Shown: in pieces, positions 8,281 through 14,660 of the stretch | Position numbering within the stretch: position 1 is the stretch's first letter | Layout: the number at the start of each line of letters is the position of its first letter | Assembly: GCA_910577805.1 (NCBI GenBank) | Contig: CAJTOE010000041.1 | Span: forward strand, 1-15,994 | Direction: 5' to 3' | DNA from: an uncultured Oscillospiraceae bacterium | GTDB taxonomy: Bacteria; Bacillota; Clostridia; Oscillospirales; Oscillospiraceae | Length of the DNA: 15,994 nt | Translations under genes and position numbers: made by a program | The notes under the pieces: generated by a model | Seen by the model: the letters and a program-made list of their open reading frames with translations, nothing else | Told to the model about the DNA's origin: nothing | Database searches by the model: none

Positions 8281-9137
8281 GGTGTATCCTCCTTACAGCA
8301 GGCTTGGTATACTTCTTTCATGGTCCGGGCGTCCTCCGCCTGGGTCCCGGCGCTCTCACAGATGAACGTGGGCGACCAGCCCCGCCGGGCGACCTCCACC
8401 GCCAGCGGCGCCCAGTCCGGCCCGAAGCCGCCGTCGTCCTCAAAGGTCCGGTGGCACTTCTCGCCGCCGTTGGGGGTGTATTCGATGTGGGAAAAGTGGC
8501 TGTGGAACCGGCTGGCCCGGTCCGTCCCCAAAACAGCCTCCACCCGGTCCAGCAGCTTGCTGTACTCCTCCAGCCCGCCTAATGACCGTGCGTATAAATG
8601 CCCGAAATCAATACAGGGCGTTAAGCGCTCGTCCAGGGTACACAGCTCCAGAACCTCGTCCAGATCTCCAAGCTGGTTGATCTTGCCCATGGTCTCCGGA
8701 CATAGGGTGATGTGGGCGAAGCCCTGGCTGTCGCAGGCAGCCATGACCTCCCGGAGGGATTTCTGGGCGATGTCCAGGGCCTCGGCGCGGCTGCGCTTCA
8801 TCAAAGCTCCGGAGTGTATGACCACCCGGCCCGCCCCCATGGCATCGGCAATCTGACAGGCCCCGGTGATATAGCCGATGGTCTTTTGCAGGGCCTCTGG
8901 GTCCGGGTTGGCCAGATTGATGAAGTAGGGGGCGTGGAGGGACAGGGATATCCCGCAGGCGGCGGCGTTCTCCCCGACCTTACGGGCGGTGTCCATGCCC
9001 ACGTGAATGCCCTTGCCGCACTGGTATTCGTAGCAGTCCAGGCCGAAGTCCGCGATCCACTTCGGCGCGGCCAGGGAGGATTTATGGGCCTTGGAAAAGC
9101 TGTCGGAGTTTCCGGCGGGACCAAATTTCGCGCTCAT
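8277..9137 (-). CDS. Endonuclease IV-like TIM-barrel protein (AP endonuclease family 2)
   Basis: A 286-aa protein. The start at 9137 follows AAGGAGG with an 8-base gap and overlaps the yqeG stop as ATGA. The frame is open further upstream, but that part is only the shadow of yqeG. The zinc ligands of endonuclease IV appear in order: H68 (LHAPY), H108 (VIHSG), E148 (CPETMG), D177 and H180 (CIDFGHLYA), H214 (HSHFSH), H229 and E261 (CESAG). The spacing is close to E. coli Nfo. The Asp of the usual D-x-H pair is Lys227, with Glu226 beside it, as I recall for archaeal-type relatives. The likely role is cutting DNA at abasic sites in base-excision repair. Because of the changed ligand, a sugar-isomerase-like or other phosphodiesterase activity is not excluded. 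Confidence 0.88.
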   Translation of the reverse strand: MSAKFGPAGNSDSFSKAHKSSLAAPKWIADFGLDCYEYQCGKGIHVGMDTARKVGENAAACGISLSLHAPYFINLANPDPEALQKTIGYITGACQIADAMGAGRVVIHSGALMKRSRAEALDIAQKSLREVMAACDSQGFAHITLCPETMGKINQLGDLDEVLELCTLDERLTPCIDFGHLYARSLGGLEEYSKLLDRVEAVLGTDRASRFHSHFSHIEYTPNGGEKCHRTFEDDGGFGPDWAPLAVEVARRGWSPTFICESAGTQAEDARTMKEVYQACCKEDTP

Positions 9138-9637
9138 AGAAAAGGCCTCCTTTTTCCCAGCAGCCGGAAGGGGGTTTCTACGGCGTACCGGATGTAGCGT
9201 CCCGGATTGCCGGCCAGCCGGATGGGCTGGACCAGCAGAGGGGTGACGCCGGCGTTGTTGGCCCCCAGAGTGTCGGTAAAAATCTGGTCGCCGACCATGA
9301 CCGTCTGCTCCGGGGTACAGCCCATGCGCTCCATGGCCCGGAGATAGCCCGCCTTCCGGGGCTTGCCGGAGTGCCCCTGGAAGGGGATGCCCAGCTTTTG
9401 GGCAAACGCCTGGGCACGGCCCGGCTTGCGGCTGTTGGAGAGCAGGTACAGGATGATGCCCTCCGCCTCCAGGGCCTGCTTCCAGGCCACCAGCTCCGGC
9501 GGCGGCTCTGTGGCCTTGTAGGGGACCAGGGTGTTGTCCAGGTCGGCCAGCACCAGCTTCACGCCCCGCCGGGCCAGGGCGGCAGGGTCCAAATCGGTGA
9601 TCCGGGGGTAGACCCCCTGGGGAATGGGTGAGAACAA
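9134..9637 (-). CDS. yqeG: YqeG family HAD IIIA phosphatase
   Basis: A 167-aa HAD-fold phosphatase. Motif I is D32LDNT with nucleophile D32 and acid/base D34. Motif II is the SNS at 67-69, motif III the Lys in GKPRK (92-95), and motif IV is VGDQIFTD (D117, D122). In Bacillus, yqeG lies in the yqeH-aroE ribosome-assembly operon; its substrate is unknown. The start is a TTG at 9637 placed 9 bases after GAGGAGG. An ATG at 9644 is in another frame and only two bases from the site, so I reject it. This is the first gene of an operon continuing into the TIM-barrel, DUF3298 and peptidase genes, driven by the promoter at 9673-9701. Confidence 0.95.
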   Translation of the reverse strand: MFSPIPQGVYPRITDLDPAALARRGVKLVLADLDNTLVPYKATEPPPELVAWKQALEAEGIILYLLSNSRKPGRAQAFAQKLGIPFQGHSGKPRKAGYLRAMERMGCTPEQTVMVGDQIFTDTLGANNAGVTPLLVQPIRLAGNPGRYIRYAVETPFRLLGKRRPFL

Positions 9638-9672
9638 AGGACATATCCTCCTCTTGAAAGCATATATTTGGG

Positions 9673-9701
9673 ATTATACCATTCTTTTTTTGTTTCAACA
9701 A
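9673..9701 (-). promoter_or_regulatory. Extended -10 sigma-A promoter of the yqeG operon
   Basis: On the - strand TTGTTG (9696-9701), a 17-base A-rich spacer and TATAAT (9673-9678), with TG one base before the -10 (extended -10). The start site would be near 9666, about 29 bases before the TTG start codon of yqeG. Confidence 0.85.
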
Positions 9702-9714
9702 GGGGGAAACCGCC

Positions 9715-10461
9715 GTGGCCAAACAAACCTTGATCGTTCTGCTGCCGCCGGAGCAGGCCCAGGCCCTCTCCGGGACCCAGAGATTCCCGGCCCACCGGGC
9801 CTACCGGCTGGGGAAAGAGGGACATTTATTCCGCTCCAGCGCCCTGAACGCCCGCGGCGGGCTGATGGCGGTGGACGGCCGGGGGCTGGAGGGCCCGGTG
9901 GACCCGGCGCCCTTCTGCCAGGAAATTTTACGGGAGTGCGGGGCGCGGAGTTTCCGGGGGGTGGTGTGCCTGCTGGGGGAGGGCCGCACCCCTCAGCTGT
10001 GCCGGACGGTCCAGCTTCTGGGGGACCGGCTGTCCCATCAGAAGCTGACTTTTTATGTGCCGGAGCAGTACGCCGGGTGTTCCAGCCATGCACGGGCGCT
10101 GGTGTCCTCCGCCGTCTCCGGCGGCTCGCTGGAACAGCGCCTGCGGGATGTGCTGGGGCGCTACGGCCAGGAGCGGGTGGTGCTGTTTCTGGAGCGGCGG
10201 GCGGAGGATTTTTTCCTGCCCTCCCCCACGGGGAGCGGCCAGCCCTTGAGCCGGGAGGCCCTGCGGGAGCTGATGGACCGGACGCAGCCGTCGGTGTTTT
10301 TTTCGCAGGAATTATGCGCACGGTATTTTACCTACATGAGCCGGGAGAGCGGGGCGCATTTCGTGCTGTACGATGACGGGGAGACGCTGGTAAAAAAGAT
10401 GGAGGTGTCCCAGAAGCTTGGGGTCCGCTGGGCGATGGGGATGTGGGAGGATTTGGGGTGA
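9715..10461 (+). CDS. Unrecognised 248-aa protein divergent from yqeG
   Basis: A soluble-looking 248-aa protein. The GTG start at 9715 follows AGGGGGA with an 8-base gap. No signal peptide or membrane segment is visible. The C-terminal 50 residues (ARYFTYMSRESGAHFVLYDD, then K..VSQKLGVRWAMGMWEDLG) resemble the last strand and helix of GH18-like TIM barrels, where a K...A...G.....W pattern closes the barrel. I saw no catalytic DxxDxDxE motif, so this is only a fold guess. It is transcribed away from the yqeG operon. Its own promoter is unclear: a TTGAAA at 9654-9659 has no good -10 partner. The stop codon lies five bases from the cloverleaf repeat at 10466. Confidence 0.8.
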   Translation: MAKQTLIVLLPPEQAQALSGTQRFPAHRAYRLGKEGHLFRSSALNARGGLMAVDGRGLEGPVDPAPFCQEILRECGARSFRGVVCLLGEGRTPQLCRTVQLLGDRLSHQKLTFYVPEQYAGCSSHARALVSSAVSGGSLEQRLRDVLGRYGQERVVLFLERRAEDFFLPSPTGSGQPLSREALRELMDRTQPSVFFSQELCARYFTYMSRESGAHFVLYDDGETLVKKMEVSQKLGVRWAMGMWEDLG

Positions 10462-10465
10462 TTCA

Positions 10466-10624
10466 CCCTCATCCGTCACGGCTTCGCCGTGCCACCTTCC
10501 CCCGTGAGGGGGAAGGCGCGGACCCTGGCACTCACCCCACTCTGGAGTAGTATCGGTAGACGCACCGATAAGCCTTCCCCCCTGGCGGGGGAAGGTGGCT
10601 GGCCGAAGGCCAGACGGATGAGGG
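10466..10624. repeat. Cloverleaf palindromic repeat, expanded copy
   Basis: It shares the 12-bp outer arms CCCTCATCCGTC / GACGGATGAGGG (10466-10477, 10613-10624), a left hairpin CACGGC/GCCGTG (10477-10491) and a right hairpin TGGCC/GGCCA with the copy at 6368-6445. The central 13-bp hairpin is split and duplicated. A first GCCACCTTCCCCC/GGGGGAAGG hairpin (from 10491) and a second CCTTCCCCC/GGGGGAAGG hairpin (10573-10595) flank a unique spacer of about 55 bases. The spacer contains a small ATCGGT/ACCGAT stem. It could be a fusion of two elements or a longer family member. It occupies the gap between the 248-aa gene and the yciI-like promoter. Confidence 0.85.
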
Positions 10625-10653
10625 GGGACCCCCCGTAAATTTCTGCACCCCAC

Positions 10654-10682
10654 TTGTCAAATCCAATCAAATACAGTATAAT
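10654..10682 (+). promoter_or_regulatory. Sigma-A promoter of the YciI-like gene
   Basis: TTGTCA (10654-10659), a 17-base AT-rich spacer and a perfect TATAAT (10677-10682). The start site would be near 10689, 26 bases before the ATG at 10715. It begins 30 bases after the repeat element. Confidence 0.88.
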
Positions 10683-10714
10683 ACGAGAAATAAACGACAA
10701 GGAGGCCCCCCCTT

Positions 10715-11014
10715 ATGGAAGACTGGCTGTACATGATGTTCATTGAAAAGACAAAGACCTACAACAAGCTGACCAAGGCGGCGGTGGAACGGCATGTCGC
10801 CAACCTGAGAAGCCTGGACGAGCAGGGGCATCTGGCGCTGGCCGGTGTATTCAAGGGCTATCCCGGCGTAGCGGGGATGTACATTTTAAAGGCGGAGAGC
10901 TACGAGGCGGCGGAGGAGCTTTGCAAGGCGGAGCCTCTTGTGGTGGAGGGCTTTGCAACGTACAAGCTCAAGGCCCTGCAAACCGCGCACAAAGAAAATA
11001 ACTATCTGCTCTAA
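10715..11014 (+). CDS. YciI-like family protein
   Basis: A 99-aa ferredoxin-like alpha/beta protein resembling the YciI family. The N-terminal strand is WLYMMFIEKT, the first helix carries ERHVANLRSLDEQG with the conserved His and Asp, and AGVFKG and MYILKAESYEAAEEL follow. YciI-like proteins have a His/Asp putative active site; some act as small hydrolases or dehydrochlorinases, but most are uncharacterised. The ATG at 10715 follows AAGGAGG with a 9-base gap. It is a single-gene unit with its own strong promoter and terminator, converging on leuA. The substrate cannot be predicted. Confidence 0.88.
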   Translation: MEDWLYMMFIEKTKTYNKLTKAAVERHVANLRSLDEQGHLALAGVFKGYPGVAGMYILKAESYEAAEELCKAEPLVVEGFATYKLKALQTAHKENNYLL

Positions 11015-11021
11015 GCAGCGA

Positions 11022-11052
11022 GGGGCGGCCCGGCGGGCCGCCCCTTTCGTTT
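11022..11052 (+). terminator. Intrinsic terminator after the YciI-like gene
   Basis: A perfect 10-bp GC-only stem GGGGCGGCCC / GGGCCGCCCC (11022-11031, 11035-11044) with a 3-base loop is followed by TTTCGTTT. It sits between convergent genes. On the - strand (after leuA) the downstream bases are not T-rich, so leuA may use it only as a weak end. Confidence 0.88.
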
Positions 11053-11056
11053 CCGG

Positions 11057-12748
11057 TTATGCTTCGTGCTTTTTGGAGCGGTTCACCGCCGACAAGATCG
11101 CCCGCAGAGGGGCCAGGTTGATGTTGTGGGACAGTCCCACACCCCAATACTTCTTGCCGGTGCGCTGCTCCTGCAGCAGGATATAGGCCACGCCCTGGGA
11201 GTCCGAGCCGTCGGTGATGGCGTGGGACTTGTAGTCCAGGAACGTGAAGTGGGCCATTTTTTCGTCTTTAATGGCGTTAAAGAACGCGTCAATGGGGCCG
11301 TTGCCCTGCCCGGCCACCTCAAAGACGGTGTCCGTGTGCCGCAGGGTGCCCTGGAAGGCCACGTGGGAGTGGCCGGATTCGTCGATGGTCTCGGTGAAGG
11401 CGTGCTTCAGGAGCTGATAGGGCGCTGTGGCCTCCACATACTCCTGCTGGAACAGCTCCAGGATACGCTCCGGGGCAATCTCCTTGCCCACCCGGTCGGT
11501 CTCCTTCTGGACGATGCTCCCCAGCTCCGGGTGCATGGTCTTGGGCAGGTCGTAGCCGAAGTTGTGTTCCATGATATAGGCCGCGCCGCCCTTGCCCGAC
11601 TGGGAGTTGATGCGGATGATCGGCTCGTAGGCCCGGCCCACATCGGCGGGGTCGATGGGCAGGTAGGGGATTTCCCAGAAATCGCTGTTGCTCTCCTTCA
11701 TATACTGGGTGCCCTTGTTGATGGCGTCCTGGTGGCTGCCGGAGAAGGCCGTGAACACCAGCTTTCCGGCGTAGGGCTGGCGGTCGCCTACGGGCATTTT
11801 GGTGCAGCGCTCAAACATTTCCTTGATTTTATTCATGTTGGAGAAGTCCAGCTCCGGGTCCACTCCCTGGGTGTACATGTTCATGGCCAGGGTCACGATG
11901 TCCACATTGCCGGTGCGCTCCCCGTTGCCGAACAGGGTGGCCTCCACCCGGTCCGCTCCGGCCAGCAGGCCCATTTCCGCGGTCGCCACGCCGCAGCCCC
12001 GGTCGTTGTGGGGGTGCAGGGAGATGATGGCCCTGTCCCGGCCGGGTATTTTTTTGCAAAAATACTCCAGCATGTCCGCAAACTGGTTGGGCATACAGTT
12101 TTCTACCGTGGTGGGCAGATTCAGGATGACCTTACGCTCCGGGGTGGCGTGGAGATGCTCCAGCACCGCCTGGCAGATTTCCACGGCGTAGTCCATTTCC
12201 GTGCCCATGAACGACTCCGGAGAGTATTCAAAGCGCAGATTCATCCCCTCGTCAATCAGAGGCTTGGACATCTCGTAAATCAGATCCGCCGCGTCGGTGG
12301 CGATTTTCGTGATGCCGTCGGTGTCCATGTGGAACACGACCTTGCGCTGGAGGGTGGAGGTGGAGTTATAGAAGTGCAGAATGACGTTCTTTGCGCCCCG
12401 GATGGCCTCAAAGGTCTTTTTGATGAGGTGCTCACGGGCCTGGACCAGCACTTGAATGGTCACGTCGTCGGGGATGTGGCCTCCCTCGATCAGCTCCCGG
12501 CAGATCTCATACTCCGTCTCGGAGGCGGAGGGGAAGCCAATCTCGATTTCCTTGATGCCCACATCTATCAGGGTATGGAAATACTCCAGCTTTTCGTCCA
12601 GGTTCATGGGGTCCACCAGAGCCTGGTTGCCGTCCCGCAGGTCCACGGAGCACCACACGGGGGCTTTCCGGATGATTTTATCCGGCCAGGTCCGGCCCAC
12701 GATCTTCTGGGGCTGGAAGGGGATATACTTTTGATAACCGGGTCTCAT
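11057..12748 (-). CDS. leuA: 2-isopropylmalate synthase (long, LeuA2-type)
   Basis: A 563-aa enzyme that condenses 2-ketoisovalerate and acetyl-CoA into 2-isopropylmalate, the committed step of leucine synthesis. The N-terminal TIM barrel shows LRDGNQAL with R38 and metal ligand D39, HPHNDRG with ligands H245 and H247, and NGERTGN with N281. The spacing fits the Mycobacterium tuberculosis enzyme. The C-terminal part (about 430-555) is the leucine-binding regulatory domain, ending in GQGNGPIDAFFNA and a GVGLSHNI-like segment. The length of about 560 and the opening MRPGYQKYIPFQP fit the LeuA2 subgroup. The start at 12748 follows AAGGAGG with a 7-base gap. A T-box leader and sigma-A promoter lie directly upstream. 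No other leu genes are in the window. Confidence 0.98.
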   Translation of the reverse strand: MRPGYQKYIPFQPQKIVGRTWPDKIIRKAPVWCSVDLRDGNQALVDPMNLDEKLEYFHTLIDVGIKEIEIGFPSASETEYEICRELIEGGHIPDDVTIQVLVQAREHLIKKTFEAIRGAKNVILHFYNSTSTLQRKVVFHMDTDGITKIATDAADLIYEMSKPLIDEGMNLRFEYSPESFMGTEMDYAVEICQAVLEHLHATPERKVILNLPTTVENCMPNQFADMLEYFCKKIPGRDRAIISLHPHNDRGCGVATAEMGLLAGADRVEATLFGNGERTGNVDIVTLAMNMYTQGVDPELDFSNMNKIKEMFERCTKMPVGDRQPYAGKLVFTAFSGSHQDAINKGTQYMKESNSDFWEIPYLPIDPADVGRAYEPIIRINSQSGKGGAAYIMEHNFGYDLPKTMHPELGSIVQKETDRVGKEIAPERILELFQQEYVEATAPYQLLKHAFTETIDESGHSHVAFQGTLRHTDTVFEVAGQGNGPIDAFFNAIKDEKMAHFTFLDYKSHAITDGSDSQGVAYILLQEQRTGKKYWGVGLSHNINLAPLRAILSAVNRSKKHEA

Positions 12749-12776
12749 AAAAATTCCTCCTTGTTGTTTGGGGGCG

Positions 12777-12811
12777 CAAAAACGCCCCCGACTTTTTGCA
12801 GTCAGGGGCGT
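12777..12811 (-). terminator. T-box-controlled intrinsic terminator
   Basis: On the - strand ACGCCCCTGACT (12800-12811) pairs with AGTCGGGGGCGT (12782-12793) around a GCAAAA loop, followed by a run of T. The same GGGGGCG arm can also pair with CGCCCCC at 12770-12776. Confidence 0.92.
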
Positions 12812-13053
12812 GGAAAGACGTCACGCGGTACCACCCTGGTTCGGCCGGCGGTCGCCCGCACAGCCCTCAAGGCCTCCAGCAAGGCCGCGGCCGGTAACGG
12901 GGCCAGACGTTCCGCCCTACTGGAGGGAAACCGTTCAGGCGGACTGCTCAGGGACCAGTATTGCACAGCGCTCCGCCCGCCGGCTCGCACCAACCGCCGG
13001 TTCTCTGAGGGGGAGGGGACTGTTTTTCTTCCCGTCAACGCATTCTTGTAGTG
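12777..13053 (-). promoter_or_regulatory. T-box leader (tRNA-Leu-sensing riboswitch) of leuA
   Basis: The - strand carries the full T-box layout. There is a Stem I base GACGGGA (about 13033), an AGAGA motif (about 13006) and a distal GGTGCGAG loop. The specifier-loop 3' side is followed by TCCCTGAGC. The conserved T-box AGGGTGGTACCGCG is at 12824-12837, and a terminator follows. If GGGA of the 5' strand pairs with TCCC, the triplet before the purine next to that helix is CTG (12956-12958), a Leu codon. UGGU in the antiterminator pairs with the acceptor end of a tRNA with discriminator A, as tRNA-Leu has. Uncharged tRNA-Leu is thus expected to switch leuA on. The leader fills most of the 478-base gap before leuA. 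Confidence 0.95.
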
Positions 13054-13059
13054 AGTGCT

Positions 13060-13088
13060 ATTTTAGCCGAGCGGGGCAGATTTGTCAA
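13060..13088 (-). promoter_or_regulatory. Sigma-A promoter of the T-box/leuA unit
   Basis: A consensus TTGACA (13083-13088), a 17-base spacer and TAAAAT (13060-13065) on the - strand. The start site would be near 13053, just before the Stem I sequence of the T-box. Confidence 0.9.
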
Positions 13089-13160
13089 GAGGGAGTTTTT
13101 TCGCCCCTTTTCAGAACAGTGTTGCTGGGATATAACTTCGGCGGTTTCTACAAAAGCACA

Positions 13161-13189
13161 TTGATGCAGCAGGAGCCCTGTGTTATAAT
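13161..13189 (+). promoter_or_regulatory. Sigma-A promoter of the small anchored-protein gene
   Basis: TTGATG (13161-13166), 17 bases, and a perfect TATAAT (13184-13189). It lies 37 bases before the ATG at 13227 and points away from the leuA promoter. Confidence 0.75.
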
Positions 13190-13226
13190 TGGCTCGACAA
13201 ATCTACTTTTGAAAGGGAACATTGGG

Positions 13227-13601
13227 ATGAAAAAGACAGGCTTTATAATCGTTATAATCATTGTAATAGTCAGCGCAATAAGTATCCATCTAATAACCAG
13301 CCCCAAAGTATTAGGCAATATGAGCAAAAGTTATTCAGAGCAAATAACTACAACTTCTGATATTTCGTTTTCGGGGGAAGCAGGCGATAGAATAAAGTTT
13401 TCATTCAAGTCTGATATTATAAGCGGGAATTTAGATATGGTCTTATATGATTCAGTTGAAAATGAAGTATACACATTAGACAACGCAAAAGCGTTAGAAA
13501 CTTTTTTCACTTTGGAGCGTTCAGATACATATACTTTAGCGGCCAAATGCAGTAATTTTATTGGAGATTATAAGATTGTTATTTATAGTATGTCAGATTA
13601 A
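13227..13601 (+). CDS. Small AT-rich membrane-anchored or exported protein
   Basis: A 124-aa protein with the ATG at 13227. The frame is open far to the left, but only because it crosses the T-box DNA. The promoter, the AAAGGGAAC site and the start of AT-rich codons all support 13227. MKK is followed by about 20 hydrophobic residues, giving a signal anchor or signal peptide. The outside part (about 35-124) looks like a single small beta-sandwich, alternating strands such as DRIKFSFKSDI, NLDMVLYDS and DYKIVIYS. This resembles pre-peptidase C-terminal-type domains that bind other molecules. I recognise no specific family. Codon use is clearly AT-rich, unlike the GC-rich neighbours, which suggests horizontal transfer together with the TraX-like gene. 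Confidence 0.8.
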   Translation: MKKTGFIIVIIIVIVSAISIHLITSPKVLGNMSKSYSEQITTTSDISFSGEAGDRIKFSFKSDIISGNLDMVLYDSVENEVYTLDNAKALETFFTLERSDTYTLAAKCSNFIGDYKIVIYSMSD

Positions 13602-13688
13602 AACGTTTTGTCTGACACAGAAATTCCCATTTATCGGACAGTGATCCATCAACAGGGGATTGCTCACTTTGGATATTTTGACGCGCGG

Positions 13689-13712
13689 TTTGACGAATCG
13701 GCTTTCGTCAAA
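13689..13712. terminator. Possible shared terminator between convergent genes
   Basis: A perfect 9-bp stem TTTGACGAA / TTCGTCAAA (13689-13697, 13704-13712) with a 6-base loop lies between the ends of the two convergent AT-rich genes. The following T-runs are short on both strands, so termination may be weak. Confidence 0.45.
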
Positions 13713-13719
13713 TTATTCG

Positions 13720-14466
13720 CTAACACAATAAGCTGATATCTCCATAAATACAGACGCGAAGCACTCCGACGACAATCAAGTGGATGGGATAATATAAATA
13801 AAAAACCCACTTCATCCATTTTGCATCCCCTTTTTCGCCATTGTACAGCTTTAGCACAGGATAGACCAGCAGAACACCAATCTGTATCAAAGCGTAAATT
13901 TTACTCACAAAAAAGAAGGATACCGCTGCATATAGCGCAGCATACAGGAGTATTTGCTTCATCTGTGCATTCAGGTTTCCCCTTCTCTTATACATTTCCA
14001 ATATGGCAAGTACCGCTATGCAGCTCCAATCCGCCGGGAAAGCGCTCCAAACCAATACAAAAATGAGCGTATTTTTGATCCAATCCTTCATTGGCAGATC
14101 ATTGTCCTGCATCCACAGGACCAAAACCGCAATAAAAAGCGGATACATAACACTTGTCTGATTAAAGATTCCCGTACTGAACGGAATTGGGTTGATTCCG
14201 AATGCAAAGCAATATGCGAAATGTGAAATAACTGCAAAAATTCCCATTCGCAGCATGTACCGTTTTACATTACGTGTGTAATAGTATCCTTCACACACGA
14301 AAAACCACATAATCGGCGCGGTTAAACGCCCGACGATATGCAATATCATTGCCCCCGGTTCAGCGGGAAAACCGGGATAGATCAGATCGGATACATGGTC
14401 TATCGTCATGGCAATAATTGCAATCAGCTTTACCTGATTTGCATTCCATCGCGGCCGCAGTTTCAT
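13720..14466 (-). CDS. TraX-like multi-pass membrane protein
   Basis: A 248-aa, very hydrophobic protein with about eight predicted membrane segments. It opens NANQVKLIAIIAMTIDHV, with a GRLTAPIMWFFVCEGYYYT segment and R/K-rich loops between helices, typical of the TraX family. TraX of the F plasmid acetylates pilin. Chromosomal TraX-like proteins in Firmicutes are probable membrane acyltransferases of unknown target, and no conjugation gene is seen here. The start at 14466 follows AGGAGGGG with a 6-base gap; upstream in-frame ATGs lie in repeat DNA. Base composition is AT-rich relative to the rest of the window. It converges with the small anchored-protein gene. Confidence 0.88.
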   Translation of the reverse strand: MKLRPRWNANQVKLIAIIAMTIDHVSDLIYPGFPAEPGAMILHIVGRLTAPIMWFFVCEGYYYTRNVKRYMLRMGIFAVISHFAYCFAFGINPIPFSTGIFNQTSVMYPLFIAVLVLWMQDNDLPMKDWIKNTLIFVLVWSAFPADWSCIAVLAILEMYKRRGNLNAQMKQILLYAALYAAVSFFFVSKIYALIQIGVLLVYPVLKLYNGEKGDAKWMKWVFYLYYPIHLIVVGVLRVCIYGDISLLC

Positions 14467-14571
14467 ACTGCCCCTCCTGCCAACCTCTCGAATGATTCTT
14501 ACAAATTCCGATATCTTAAAAGGGAGTTTTTTTCTGGGGGCTTTGGAGGTGGGTGGAAGTCTGTGGAACAT

Positions 14572-14593
14572 GACCCGCCCAGGGGGCCGGGTC
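14572..14593. repeat. Short palindromic repeat, type 2, copy B
   Basis: Stem GACCCG / CGGGTC around CCCAGGGGGC. Compared with copy A at 6326-6347 the stem pair G-C has become A-T on both arms, which keeps the pairing. Flanking bases TG and CCCAC also match. Confidence 0.7.
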
Positions 14594-14631
14594 CCACCGT
14601 TCACTTTTCCGTTATCACGCAAACAGATACA

Positions 14632-14660
14632 GTAAGGGCGGCCCAAGGGGCCGCCCTTAC
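14632..14660. repeat. Perfect 13-bp hairpin (type 3 palindrome)
   Basis: GTAAGGGCGGCCC / GGGCCGCCCTTAC (14632-14644, 14648-14660) with an AAG loop. Its right arm contains the stop codon of the 44-aa gene at 14657. It has no T-run, so it is more likely a dispersed palindrome or mRNA-stabilising hairpin than a classic terminator. Confidence 0.75.

Noticed and set aside
8277..9644. A long - strand frame from an ATG at 9644 running through the yqeG region into the endonuclease IV-like gene, which would give a fusion protein
   Set aside because: The ATG is only two bases from the ribosome binding site, and the extra part is low-complexity Gly/Pro/Arg-rich shadow of yqeG. The nuclease has its own site and start at 9137.
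9654..9682. + strand promoter for the 248-aa gene (TTGAAA with TACCAT)
   Set aside because: The -10 is poor at 17-base spacing, and TTATAC is only 14 bases away. The region is better explained by the - strand yqeG promoter.
12768..13226. Upstream extension of the small AT-rich gene across the T-box region
   Set aside because: It lies opposite a clear T-box leader and reads as Arg/Pro-rich nonsense. The promoter at 13161-13189 is inside it.
13720..14466. Evidence of a conjugative element from the TraX-like gene
   Set aside because: No relaxase, type IV secretion, integrase or attachment repeat is visible; TraX-like genes are common on Firmicutes chromosomes.
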